Shown here: piece by piece, positions 30,073 through 38,740 of the stretch
How positions within the stretch are numbered: position 1 is the stretch's first letter
Layout: every line of letters begins with the position of its first letter
Source: Comamonas halotolerans
GTDB taxonomy: Bacteria > Pseudomonadota > Gammaproteobacteria > Burkholderiales > Burkholderiaceae_C
Assembly (NCBI RefSeq): GCF_030162935.1
Contig: NZ_JASAUZ010000034.1
Span: 186,001-250,000 of the forward strand
Length of the DNA stretch: 64,000 nucleotides
Direction: 5' to 3'
The notes under the pieces: generated by a model
Told to the model about the DNA's origin: nothing
The model's database searches: none
The model's input: the letters and a program-made list of their open reading frames with translations, nothing else
Position numbers and translations under genes: made by a program

Positions 30073-31056
30073 ATGACAAATCGCAGAGCCCATCTGGGCT
30101 GGTTGGTGGGTGCTGCCTGGCTGGCTGCATCCGTAGTGGCGAGCCCTTTGGCTTGGGCACAGAGCTTTCCGTCCAAACCCATCAAGTTTGTGGTTCCGTT
30201 TGGTCCTGGCAGCGGCACAGACACTTCGGCCCGCTACTTTGGCAAGAAGCTGCAAGAGCTGACAGGCCAGCCTGTGGTGGTGGAAAACAAACCAGGAGCC
30301 AATGGTTTTCTGGCGGTCAAACAGGTGCTGTCAGCACCTGCTGATGGCTATACCGTTTTTATCGGCAGCAATTCCACTCTTGCGGTCAACGCTGCGTTGT
30401 TCAAGCAATTGCCATATGACCCGGTGACCGACTTTGCGCCACTGACCATGATGATGCGATCGCCCGCCATGCTGGCAGTTGCACCGAATGCACCTTATGC
30501 CGATCTGAAGGGTCTGATCAGCTACGCCAAGTCCAACCCTGGGAAGGTGAACTTTGGAGCAGGTTCAGCGGGCTATCAGCTGATGGGAGAGTTGCTCAAT
30601 GACACCGCAAAGATGGAGTCTGTGCACGTTCCGTTCAAAGGCGCTGGAGAGACAATGACGGCACTGGCAGGAGGCACTGTCGATTACGCCTTTGCTGAAG
30701 TCACCGCGGTGCAGGAGCTGGCCAGGGGTGGACGCGTCAAGGTGCTGGCAGTGGCATCGGATGTACGTGTGCCTACGGCGCCTGAAGTACCCACAGCCAG
30801 CGAAGCCGGTCTACCTGGTTTTGAAGCGTACACCTGGGTGGGTGCCATGGTGAGTGCAAAAACGCCACCAGCTGAAACGGCCAGGTTGGCGGAGCTGTTC
30901 ACGGCCATATCCAAGACCCAGGAGACCCGTGAGTTTTACGAGCGCATTGGTGCCATTCCGATGACGGGCGGTCCTGCGCAAATGCATGCGTTTCAGAAAA
31001 ACGAAATTGCGCTTTGGAAGCGCATCGTGCAACAAGCCAAGGTGCCGCAGCAATGA
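30073..31056 (+). CDS. Bug family tripartite tricarboxylate transporter substrate-binding protein
   Basis: 327 residues. Periplasmic receptor for a carboxylate. ATG 30073 has GGAGACAAAG upstream and opens a signal peptide (MTNRRAHLGWLVGAAWLAAS, cleavage after WAQ). Then comes the Bug pattern: FPSKPIKFVVPFGPGSGTD, VVVENKPGANG, VPFKGAGE and GVPTASEAGLPGFEAY-like PTASEAGLPGFEAYTW. No TctA/TctB membrane genes are nearby, as is common for Bug proteins. It is first in an operon with a CoA-transferase, pointing to uptake of an organic acid. Confidence 0.92.
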   Translation: MTNRRAHLGWLVGAAWLAASVVASPLAWAQSFPSKPIKFVVPFGPGSGTDTSARYFGKKLQELTGQPVVVENKPGANGFLAVKQVLSAPADGYTVFIGSNSTLAVNAALFKQLPYDPVTDFAPLTMMMRSPAMLAVAPNAPYADLKGLISYAKSNPGKVNFGAGSAGYQLMGELLNDTAKMESVHVPFKGAGETMTALAGGTVDYAFAEVTAVQELARGGRVKVLAVASDVRVPTAPEVPTASEAGLPGFEAYTWVGAMVSAKTPPAETARLAELFTAISKTQETREFYERIGAIPMTGGPAQMHAFQKNEIALWKRIVQQAKVPQQ

Positions 31057-32300
31057 GTCAGCCTGAGCATGTACAGCCAAGCGCTCTTCAGCATGTGAAA
31101 GTGCTGGACCTATCGCGTGTTTTGGCTGGACCATGGGCTGCGCAGACGCTGGGAGATTTGGGCGCGGAAGTCATCAAGGTGGAGCGCCCCGTTGTGGGTG
31201 ATGACACCCGCGCATGGGGGCCGCCTTTTGTGACTGATGCGCAGCAGCAGCCTACGGGAGAGTCTGCCTACTATATGTGCACCAACCGCAACAAGCAGTC
31301 GGTTACGGTGGATTTCACCCGCCCTGAAGGCCAGCAACTGGTGTGCCAGCTGGCCCAGCAGTGCGATGTGTTGATCGAGAATTTCAAGACTGGTGGTCTG
31401 GCCCAATATGGGCTGGATTACGACAGCTTGCATGCGCTGAATCCGCGTCTGGTGTATTGCTCGGTCACCGGGTTTGGGCAGAACGGCCCATATGCGCAGC
31501 GTGCTGGTTATGACTTTCTGATTCAGGGCATGGGCGGCCTGATGAGTGTGACCGGGCAGGCGGATGGCACGCCAGGCGAAGGTCCCATGAAAGTGGGTGT
31601 GGCGCTGACCGACATTCTGACGGGCCTGTATGCCAGTACAGCCATCCTGGCTGCCTTGCAGGTACGCGAGCACACAGGGCGAGGTCAGCATATTGATCTG
31701 GCTCTGCTCGATGTGGGCGTGGCTTGTCTGGCCAATCAAAGCATGAACTATCTGTATGGGCGCCAAGTGCCCGAGCGCATGGGCAATGCGCATCCGAATA
31801 CGGTGCCGTACCAGGATTTTCCGACCCAGGATGGTCACATGATTTTGGCGGTGGGCAACGATGCGCAGTTCGCCCGCTTTTGCCAAGCCATTGGTGAGCC
31901 TGAGTGGGCACAAGATGCGCGTTTTGCGCGCAATGCGGAACGATTGGCGCATCGTGATGACTTGATTGCACGTATTCGCGCAGTGACAGTCACGCGCAGT
32001 ACGCGAGACTGGATTGCCTTGCTGGAGCAGCACGCTGTGCCATGCGGTCCGATCAACACGGTGCGGGATGTATTTGCCGATCCACAGGTGCGGGCGCGAG
32101 GAATGGAAATTCGCATGCCACATCCGCAGGCTGGCGATGTACCTTTGGTGGCCAGCCCGATTCGTCTGTCCGACACACCGGTAACTTATCGCCATGCGCC
32201 ACCGCAGCTGGGGCAACACACGGATGCGGTGCTTGGCCGCATTCTGGGTCTGAGCGCAGAGACATTGCAGATTTACAGAGCACAAGGAGTTTTGGGATGA
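31053..32300 (+). CDS. CaiB/BaiF family CoA-transferase
   Basis: 415 residues, class III CoA-transferase: moves CoA between carboxylic acids without ATP. Seen: VKVLDLSRVLAGPWAAQTLGDLGAEVIKVE, the conserved Asp region (GQHIDLALLDVG), VTGFGQNGPYAQRAGYDFLIQ and GGLMSVTG. The ATG overlaps the receptor stop (ATGA). It probably activates the imported acid for the two downstream dehydrogenases. Confidence 0.93.
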   Translation: MSQPEHVQPSALQHVKVLDLSRVLAGPWAAQTLGDLGAEVIKVERPVVGDDTRAWGPPFVTDAQQQPTGESAYYMCTNRNKQSVTVDFTRPEGQQLVCQLAQQCDVLIENFKTGGLAQYGLDYDSLHALNPRLVYCSVTGFGQNGPYAQRAGYDFLIQGMGGLMSVTGQADGTPGEGPMKVGVALTDILTGLYASTAILAALQVREHTGRGQHIDLALLDVGVACLANQSMNYLYGRQVPERMGNAHPNTVPYQDFPTQDGHMILAVGNDAQFARFCQAIGEPEWAQDARFARNAERLAHRDDLIARIRAVTVTRSTRDWIALLEQHAVPCGPINTVRDVFADPQVRARGMEIRMPHPQAGDVPLVASPIRLSDTPVTYRHAPPQLGQHTDAVLGRILGLSAETLQIYRAQGVLG

Positions 32301-33454
32301 GCACGCTGGATTCATTGGCATTGACGCGCATACCCGCAGAGGATGAGGCGCTGCGCACCGAGGTGCGTGCTTTTTTGCGCGAAGCCACGCAGGCTATGCC
32401 TGCCCACATTCGTGCGCGTTCATGGGGAGGCTACAACACCGAATTTAGCCGCCAGCTGGGAGCCAAAGGCTGGATTGGTGTGACCTTGCCCAAGGCATAT
32501 GGAGGCGGTGGGCGCAGCGCGTTTACACGCTATGTTCTGGTGGAGGAGTTTCTGAATTTTGGTGCACCGGTGGGCTCGCACTGGATTGCCGACCGCCAGA
32601 GTGCACCACTGATTTTGAAATACGGCACTGAGGCGCAAAAGCAGTTCTACATTCCCAAAGTCTGCAAAGGTGAAGCCTTTTTTTGTATTGGCATGAGTGA
32701 GCCCAATTCCGGCTCGGACCTGGCCAGCGTGAAGACCCGTGCCGTGCCTAATGCGCAGGGGTGGCTGCTCAACGGGCAGAAAATCTGGACCACCAATGCC
32801 CATCATTGTCAGTACATGATTGCCCTGGTTCGAACCTCTGGCACCGCAGAGGACCGCCACAAAGGACTGTCTCAGGTGATTGTGGATTTGTCGCTGCCAG
32901 GTGTGACGGTTCGCCCCATTGAAGACCTTTCGGGCGATAGCCACTTCTGTGAAGTCTTTTTCGACAACGTGCAACTGGGCACTGATGCCTTGATTGGTGC
33001 CGAAGGCCAGGGCTGGGAGCAGGTGACCGCCGAGCTGGCATTTGAGCGCAGCGGGCCGGAGCGCTTGTTCTCGTCGATTGTGCTTTTTGACCAGTGGTTG
33101 CAGTACGTGCGCACACCCGCGGGGAAGACGGAATCTGCCCAGCGACTGGCAGGCAAGGTACTGATCCAGCTGGCTCCCTTGCGTGCCATGTCGGTGGCTG
33201 TGCAGCAAAAGCTGGTGCAGGGCGGAAGCCCGATTGTGGAAGCCGCGCTGGTCAAAGAGCTGGGCACGACGCTGGAGCAAATGATTCCAGCGGCCATCGC
33301 TGAAGACTTGTTTGCGCGCGAGACTGAAGACGTGCCGGTGGAGCTGCTGATGACACTGAAATACATCACAGAGGCTTCGCCCTCGTTCTCTTTGCGTGGT
33401 GGCACGCGCGACATCCTGCGCGGAATGATTGCCCGTGGCCTGGGCTTGCGCTGA
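32297..33454 (+). CDS. Acyl-CoA dehydrogenase, large partner
   Basis: 385 residues, start ATG overlapping the CoA-transferase stop. Family pattern: GWIGVTLPKAYGGGG, FCIGMSEPNSGSDLASVKTRA (FAD binding), GWLLNGQKIWTTNAHH, and a C-terminal LRGGTRDILRGMIARGLGL. With the next gene it forms the usual adjacent pair of unlike ACADs, which in known cases make a heteromeric enzyme with active site shared between them. Substrate unknown. Confidence 0.92.
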   Translation: MSTLDSLALTRIPAEDEALRTEVRAFLREATQAMPAHIRARSWGGYNTEFSRQLGAKGWIGVTLPKAYGGGGRSAFTRYVLVEEFLNFGAPVGSHWIADRQSAPLILKYGTEAQKQFYIPKVCKGEAFFCIGMSEPNSGSDLASVKTRAVPNAQGWLLNGQKIWTTNAHHCQYMIALVRTSGTAEDRHKGLSQVIVDLSLPGVTVRPIEDLSGDSHFCEVFFDNVQLGTDALIGAEGQGWEQVTAELAFERSGPERLFSSIVLFDQWLQYVRTPAGKTESAQRLAGKVLIQLAPLRAMSVAVQQKLVQGGSPIVEAALVKELGTTLEQMIPAAIAEDLFARETEDVPVELLMTLKYITEASPSFSLRGGTRDILRGMIARGLGLR

Positions 33455-33470
33455 AAAAGGAGATACAGCA

Positions 33471-34505
33471 ATGCATATGAATGACAACGATCTCTTTGCC
33501 GATGCCGCCCGTGAAGTTCTGGCAGAGCAATGTACGCCTGCGGTGGTGCGTGCCATCGAGGAGGGAGGGCGCAACTCGGCTGTCACGCTTGCTCTGTGGG
33601 AGCATCTGGAGGCTACCGGCCTGGCAGACGCCTTGTTGAGCGAAGACGATGGCGGTGCTGGCTTGAACTTGAGCCAGGTATTTGGCGTGCTGGAACAATG
33701 TGGAGCCCACGCCTTGCCATTACCGCTGGCCGAAACGCTGCTTGCCCGGGCATTGATGGTGCATGCAGGGGCGCCGCGTGTGCCTGGCAGCATTGCCCTG
33801 GCGCAAGCTCAGGTGCAGCCAGATGGCAGCTGGCATTGCGCACTGGTGCGCAACGGTGCAATGGCACAAGCAGTGCTGGCACAGGCGGGTAGTGCATGGC
33901 GCTTGCTCAGGACGGCGCAGGCACACAGCACACCACAGGCCAGTGCCCTGGATGCCACGCTGACATGGACTGCTGCTCAGGTGGAGACTTCGTCCGTGGT
34001 CGCCATGAATGCAGCGCTGCAAGTGCGCACTTTGCAGGCTGCGGTGGTGGCAGCGCAAATGGCTGGTGCATTGAATCAGGTGTTTCTGCGCACCTTGCAA
34101 TATGCCAACGAGCGTCAGCAATTTGGTAGGCCCATTGGCAAGTTTCAGGCCATTCAACACCAGTTGGCAGTGATGAGCGAGCATGTGTTTGCTGCACGCA
34201 TGGCTGCGCAGCTAGGGTGCTGCGGTGAGGGGGTTGTGCCCGACCGTTTGCGTGTGGCCACGGCCAAGGCACGTTGCAGCGAGGCCGCCTTGGTGGTGTC
34301 CGAGCTGGCGCATTCCATTCACGGAGCGATTGGTTTCACCGAGGAGTACGACCTGCAGCTATTCACGCGCCGCCTGCATGCATGGCGGCAAACAGCGGGT
34401 AGTGAAGCCTACTGGTACGGTGTGGCCGGTGAGGCCTTGCTGGCGCATGATGGGATGACGCTGGACGTGGTGCGTCGCATCACCGACGTGCAAACCCTGC
34501 AGTGA
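33471..34505 (+). CDS. Acyl-CoA dehydrogenase, small partner
   Basis: 344 residues. N-terminal helical part short and divergent, lacks a clear FAD loop, but keeps the C-terminal ACAD bundle (YANERQQFGRPIGKFQAIQHQLA and HSIHGAIGFTEEYDLQLFTRRLHAW). ATG 33471 has AAGGAGATACAGCA upstream, 16 bases after the partner gene. It probably contributes to a hetero-oligomer with the product of 32297-33454. Confidence 0.9.
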   Translation: MHMNDNDLFADAAREVLAEQCTPAVVRAIEEGGRNSAVTLALWEHLEATGLADALLSEDDGGAGLNLSQVFGVLEQCGAHALPLPLAETLLARALMVHAGAPRVPGSIALAQAQVQPDGSWHCALVRNGAMAQAVLAQAGSAWRLLRTAQAHSTPQASALDATLTWTAAQVETSSVVAMNAALQVRTLQAAVVAAQMAGALNQVFLRTLQYANERQQFGRPIGKFQAIQHQLAVMSEHVFAARMAAQLGCCGEGVVPDRLRVATAKARCSEAALVVSELAHSIHGAIGFTEEYDLQLFTRRLHAWRQTAGSEAYWYGVAGEALLAHDGMTLDVVRRITDVQTLQ

Positions 34506-34614
34506 AAATGATGAAGATGAAAGCTGCTGCAAGCAAAGCACTCACTGTTTTCATCCATCAAGACAGCTCATGCATGACGTATGGCGCATGAGACAAACCA
34601 AGGAGACATTGACC

Positions 34615-35403
34615 ATGGCATTTTTGAATATTGAGCGCGACGGCGGCATCTTGACCGTCACCATGAACCAGCCGGAAACCCGCAATGCCTTGACCGGCAA
34701 CACCGCCGTTGAGGAGTTTGTGCAACTGTGTGACGAGGTTCGCAAGGACACTTCGGCCAAGGCCATCATCCTGACGGGGGCGGGGCCTATCTTCAGCTCT
34801 GGTGGCAATGTCAAAGACATGCAGCGATTTTTTGACGATGCCTTGACGCCCGATCTGATTCGTGAGGAGTACCGTAATGGTATCCAGCGTATTCCCAACG
34901 CTTTGTACCAGCTGGATGTGCCCGTCATCTGTGCCATCAATGGCCCGGCGATTGGCGCTGGTCTGGATCTGACTTGCATGTGTGACATACGCATTGCCAG
35001 TGAGTCAGCCACCTTCGCGGAAAGCTTTGTGCGCGTGGGCATTGTGCCTGGAGACGGTGGTGCCTGGTTGCTGCCACGCGCAGTGGGTATGGCCAAGGCC
35101 TCGGAAATGGCATTCACCGGTGAAGCCATTACGGCGCAAGAGGCGCTGGCTTGCGGTTTGGTGAGTCGTGTGGTGGCTGCAGAAGAGCTGTTGTCCACAG
35201 CGAAGGCCTTGGCGCAAAAGATTGCGGCCAATCCCGCTGCAGTCATGCGCATGACCAAGCGTTTGCTGCGTGAAGGTCAGAACAGCAGCTTGGCTTCGCT
35301 GCTGGAAATCTCGGCAGGCTACCAGGCGGTTGCACACAAAACCGCTGACCATCGCGAGGCGGTGACGGCTTTTGTAGAAAAGCGCAAACCGCGCTTTGCC
35401 TGA
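34615..35403 (+). CDS. Enoyl-CoA hydratase/isomerase family protein
   Basis: 262 residues, crotonase fold. Oxyanion-hole segments IFSSGGNVKDM and NGPAIGAGLDLTCMCDIRIAS; the acid pair region is FVRVGIVPGDGGAWLLPRAVG, with one Glu position of classical hydratases replaced by Asp/Gly, so isomerase or hydrolase activity is possible. ATG 34615 has AAGGAGACATTGACC. Last gene of the operon, followed by a terminator. Confidence 0.9.
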   Translation: MAFLNIERDGGILTVTMNQPETRNALTGNTAVEEFVQLCDEVRKDTSAKAIILTGAGPIFSSGGNVKDMQRFFDDALTPDLIREEYRNGIQRIPNALYQLDVPVICAINGPAIGAGLDLTCMCDIRIASESATFAESFVRVGIVPGDGGAWLLPRAVGMAKASEMAFTGEAITAQEALACGLVSRVVAAEELLSTAKALAQKIAANPAAVMRMTKRLLREGQNSSLASLLEISAGYQAVAHKTADHREAVTAFVEKRKPRFA

Positions 35404-35494
35404 GTGCAGCAGGGCGGCGCTCCACAGACTGGCGGATACAAGCTACGGTTGAAGTGGCAGCCTAAACAAGAAAAAAGCTGTTGAAGGTAAAAGC

Positions 35495-35528
35495 AAAAAA
35501 CCGCCAAGCATGCGTTTGGTGGTTTTTT
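35495..35528 (+). terminator. Terminator after the enoyl-CoA hydratase gene
   Basis: AAAAAACCGCCAA and TTTGGTGGTTTTTT surround a 7-base loop. The T run on either strand makes it bidirectional. Confidence 0.85.
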
Positions 35529-35575
35529 CTCGCAAGCGCCATGTTCATCAGGCGGATTGGAATGTGTCTGAGGCA

Positions 35576-35695
35576 TTATTTCCCAGGCAGTCCACAGACA
35601 ATCTCAAGATCCTTGACATTGCCGGTGTTGGTCTTGGCAAACGGCGCAAAGCGTGCGGTGTCTGCATTGCGGCCATATTGCAGCCACTGATTGGG
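35576..35695 (-). pseudogene. Remnant of a PQQ-dependent (quinoprotein) dehydrogenase
   Basis: About 40 codons on the minus strand, ending at TAA 35576, read QWLQYGRNADTARFAPF then AKTNTGNVKDLEIV. This matches the first blade of quinoprotein glucose/quinate/alcohol dehydrogenases (W-x-x-YGR ... R[FY]-x-P[FL] ... NT-x-NVK-x-LE). An in-frame TGA lies just upstream at 35717-35719 and there is no start or remainder, so only a scrap is left. The similarity is from memory of the family and not from an alignment. Confidence 0.5.
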
Positions 35696-36082
35696 GCTTC
35701 GCTTAGACCTTTGAACTCACAGCCTTGTCTGTTCAGGGGGCATCAGCAGTTTGCGAATACTGATAGAGTTGTGCCCCTTATCCAATATGTGCTTTTTAGT
35801 GTCAGCTTGTATCTTTGTAGCCTGCGACATGTTTTTGGGCACAAGTTTGCAGTAACGCCGGTGTCTTTGCCATTTTCCTCACTGTTTTCCACAAGCTGAT
35901 GCAATTTGAATGCGTGGCTTGTGCAGATCTTCATCAGCCTTTAATCATTTTCTTTGTAGCTTGGCCGTTGTCTTTGTGACTTTGATGCTTTTCGAGTCGC
36001 GGTTGCGCTGCTACATTGGTTCTTGAATCTTGTGCTGCATGTCGCTGAGATGTGCATACATTTTCTCCCCCTTCCAATTCTG

Positions 36083-36103
36083 AACATGTGTGTCTCACAT
36101 GTT
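36083..36103. promoter_or_regulatory. Inverted repeat in the RRM gene leader
   Basis: AACATGTG-TGTCT-CACATGTT, a perfect 8-bp inverted repeat with a 5-base loop, 86 bases before the RRM start. It could be an operator or a leader hairpin. Confidence 0.4.
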
Positions 36104-36188
36104 TGGGTTCCTCATTTACCCCAAGGGACTTGTCCCTGATCTTTTCGAATGCAGCTTCGGGCTGTATCGGCAACCAAGAGAGTGTTTT

Positions 36189-36542
36189 ATGAACAACAAA
36201 CTGTATGTAGGCAATCTGGCTTACGCTGTACGTGACAATGATCTGGAGCAAGCCTTTGCGCCATTTGGTGAAGTCACTTCTGCCAAGGTCATGATGGAGC
36301 GTGATACAGGTCGCTCCAAAGGCTTTGGCTTTGTGGAAATGGCAACAGCTGAACAAGCGCAAGCGGCCATCGCAGGTCTGCATGAGCAGCCTTTGGGAGG
36401 TCGCAACATGATGGTCAACATCGCTCGTCCTCGTGAAGAGCGCCCTGCGGGCGGCGGCTTCCGTGGCAACAACGGCGGAGGCTTCCGTGGTGGCCGTGAA
36501 GGTGGCTTTGGTGGCGGTGGTTTTAACCGCGACCGCTACTAA
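36189..36542 (+). CDS. RRM RNA-binding protein with glycine-rich tail
   Basis: 117 residues. One RRM: RNP2 LYVGNL at residues 5-10 and RNP1 KGFGFVEM at 44-51, followed by an RGG/glycine-rich tail (GGGFRGNNGGGFRGGREGG). Such proteins in bacteria are often cold-induced RNA chaperones. ATG 36189 was chosen because it starts directly at the RRM. The frame upstream to 36090 is leader. A terminator follows at 36611. Confidence 0.93.
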   Translation: MNNKLYVGNLAYAVRDNDLEQAFAPFGEVTSAKVMMERDTGRSKGFGFVEMATAEQAQAAIAGLHEQPLGGRNMMVNIARPREERPAGGGFRGNNGGGFRGGREGGFGGGGFNRDRY

Positions 36543-36610
36543 GCTGACCATGTCTAGCAGCAGTGCCACAGGCGTTAAAGCGTGATGGTGCGTGCTGCAA
36601 GCATTGCAAG

Positions 36611-36638
36611 AATCTGCCCTTGAGGCAGATTTTTTTTG
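36611..36638 (+). terminator. Terminator of the RRM gene
   Basis: AATCTGCC and GGCAGATT with a 4-5 base loop and eight Ts, 69 bases after the stop. Confidence 0.88.
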
Positions 36639-36763
36639 GATGAAGTTACGCAGTTACTGCGCAACTGTTGGCCGATGTCTGGTTTGAAATGCGGCGCTTG
36701 CATCTGGCAATGAAGACCGCATGCTGGTATCAGCATACCGATGGATAGTTGCGGTCATCCTGC

Positions 36764-37546
36764 TTAACGGTTCAGGTGTGTCTGGATCAGTTCCAGACAG
36801 TGCAATGTCTGTTCTTTATGCGGCATGTGTGCGCAGCCAGCCAGCAGATGCATGCTGCTCTCACCTTGCACGCCTTGGGCAATCCTTTGTGGGTGTGCTG
36901 CAGAGCCGAATTCATCCTGTTCACCGTGGATGATCAATGCCGGGCAGCGCACCTTGCGCAGATACGTGTCCAGGCTCCACGATGCAAATGCGGAAGACAA
37001 CCATGTATCTGTCCAGGCATGCAGCACCCAGCCGGCTTTGTCACCGTGGTACCTGGCCAGGCGGTCCAGAGCTCCTGGCTCGGAAAACTGTTTTTTGGCA
37101 GCACGAATCCCAAGAATGGTTCGTGCTTCCACAAAGGCTTGAGCAGAAAGGGTGATCAGACTTTCACAGCGCTGCGGGTAATGCGCAGCACTGCATACAG
37201 CCATTCCTCCTCCAACGCTGTGCCCAAGCACAACAAACGTGTGTAGCCCCAGGTGCTGCAAAACCTGAGCAAGGCCTTGGTGTGCTTCATCTGCAACAAA
37301 GCTCATGGGTAGCGCATCGGCATGTGCACTGGAGCGACCAAAGCCCAGGCGGTCATAAGCGACCACCATGCGTCCCGTGGCGCTAGCCAATTGGGATGGA
37401 AAGTCCCGCCACAACGCAACGCAGCCCAAAGAGTCATGCATCAGCACGATGGGGGCTTTTTGCGCGCCATCGGGCAACCAGATTTGCGCAAACAAACTCC
37501 CATCAAGAAAGGGAATGGTGTGCTGTTCAATATGCAATGGTGTCAT
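36764..37546 (-). CDS. Alpha/beta-fold hydrolase
   Basis: 260 residues. PIVLMHDSLGCVALWRDFP oxyanion region, nucleophile Ser in GHSVGG, acid Asp in IIHGEQDEFGS and His in GCAHMPHKE near the end. No lid domain of note and no signal peptide, so cytosolic. ATG 37546; a TTG six bases earlier is possible. It stands alone, and the substrate is unknown. Confidence 0.88.
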   Translation of the reverse strand: MTPLHIEQHTIPFLDGSLFAQIWLPDGAQKAPIVLMHDSLGCVALWRDFPSQLASATGRMVVAYDRLGFGRSSAHADALPMSFVADEAHQGLAQVLQHLGLHTFVVLGHSVGGGMAVCSAAHYPQRCESLITLSAQAFVEARTILGIRAAKKQFSEPGALDRLARYHGDKAGWVLHAWTDTWLSSAFASWSLDTYLRKVRCPALIIHGEQDEFGSAAHPQRIAQGVQGESSMHLLAGCAHMPHKEQTLHCLELIQTHLNR

Positions 37547-38010
37547 AAGCAAACCACGTATAAAAATGGTTGTTTTCTTGCTGGCAACAATAGCGGAACA
37601 TCAACCAGTTAGGTGCCTATTAGCAGTTTCGCGGTTTGAGCTCCCCATCACACCAGCGTTGCACCGCCAAAAGATCATGAGCGTCTGTGTTCTGATCCGT
37701 CACACAGCATGCCTGCTCTCTTGTGTGAGCGCCAGCATGGTATTTGCTGGCTGTCAGCGCAATGATTGACATCGCCAGGGCCGATTGCTTTTTGGCGACA
37801 GCTTGCAAAGAGCCTGGAACGTAGACTTGCAATGTGAACTGCACGCAGGTTGCAAGTTATTGGCCTGAAGCACGCAGCCCACCGCCAGTTAGCGCATGAT
37901 GAACGTCAACGCGGGCCTTCCCATATAGGGATAGGCTACTTTTTTGTCTGCCCTGTGCACCTTGTGCAGACCGTGTTTACGATTTCCCCACGGATAGCGA
38001 TAAGTTCTCA
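37547..38010. other. 464-bp divergent intergenic stretch
   Basis: Contains a perfect 8-bp inverted repeat ACTTGCAA / TTGCAAGT at 37825-37832 and 37850-37857. Two weak short frames (37620-37844 minus and 37678-37770 plus) overlap each other and look like neither a signal peptide nor a known family, so I do not call them. Confidence 0.45.
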
Positions 38011-38694
38011 ATGACTCATAACACCCACGCTACGGACCCTTCGATCCCCCTTTTGCGGCCACGCTACGGCCTATGGAATCTTTTATTAGGCATAGGTTTG
38101 ATTGCTGCATTTCCCTTGGCTTTTGTATTGCCTCAATGGACAGGTTGGGAAAATGGACTTTGGGAAGACATACAAACCTTTACGTTGATCGCTGGCTTTT
38201 TCGCAGCCATTGCTGCGGCGCGCACACTCAAGGCGCAAAGCGTTAAAGCATTTTTCATTATCGCGGCCTTGTTCTGGATGGTTTTTCTGGGGCGTGAACT
38301 GGCTTGGGGTGCAGCATTTATGCCCCCCCTGGAAATGACCGAATGGGGTCCTTCCTGGCGCTCCAAATTTTTGCCTTATCGCCCTGTCATTTCCTATGTG
38401 GTAGGTGCCCTGGCGATTGCAGCCTTGTACCTGTTAGTACGTTACAGCGTCTGGAATCAGGTATTGCGGCGCCTGGTATCTGAAAGAGCTGTGCCTGGCA
38501 CGGCTTTGGCGCTGTTCGTGGTGTGCATGATCATGTCTGCCAATGCGGAAGGCCATGGCTTTATTGATTTGCAGGATTGGTATGGCTACCAAGTCATGGT
38601 GGTGGAAGAGTTGATGGAGAGCCTGGCTTATCTGGCATTGCTGCTGGCGCAAACCCAGGTCGTCTACCACCTGCGTATCAAGCCTGTTGCTTGA
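38011..38694 (+). CDS. Multi-pass inner-membrane protein of unknown function
   Basis: 227 residues with about six hydrophobic segments (near 22-42, 52-70, 78-98, 123-144, 160-177, 195-212). Charged and aromatic loop residues ELAWGAAFMPPLEMTEWGPSW between TM3 and TM4, and NAEGHGFIDLQDWYGYQVMVVEELMESLAY before the last TM, contain His, Glu and Asp that could bind a metal or haem-like ligand. I do not recognise the family. It converges on the HD-hydrolase gene with a shared terminator. Confidence 0.8.
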   Translation: MTHNTHATDPSIPLLRPRYGLWNLLLGIGLIAAFPLAFVLPQWTGWENGLWEDIQTFTLIAGFFAAIAAARTLKAQSVKAFFIIAALFWMVFLGRELAWGAAFMPPLEMTEWGPSWRSKFLPYRPVISYVVGALAIAALYLLVRYSVWNQVLRRLVSERAVPGTALALFVVCMIMSANAEGHGFIDLQDWYGYQVMVVEELMESLAYLALLLAQTQVVYHLRIKPVA

Positions 38695-38716
38695 TTGAAA
38701 GAATTCGCTTGCCAAG

Positions 38717-38740
38717 AAGCCCCGGATCAGGGGCTTTTTT
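38717..38740. terminator. Terminator between convergent genes
   Basis: AAGCCCC-GGATCA-GGGGCTT followed by TTTT, 23 bases after the membrane-protein stop. It overlaps the 3' end of the HD-hydrolase gene. Confidence 0.8.

Larger units (their letters stand above)
35404..36188. other. 785-bp intergenic stretch with terminator, gene remnant and RRM leader
   Basis: Holds the operon terminator (35495-35528), a minus-strand PQQ-dehydrogenase remnant (35576-35695) and a long leader before the RRM gene with two hairpins (36083-36103 and about 36125-36138). No intact gene was found. Confidence 0.6.

Noticed and set aside
32420-33793. 457-codon minus-strand frame opposite the ACAD genes
   Set aside because: Shadow frame; low-complexity Ser/His/Arg composition.
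37620-37844. 74-codon minus-strand and overlapping 30-codon plus-strand frames
   Set aside because: No signal peptide, poor ribosome sites, no family; overlap on opposite strands.
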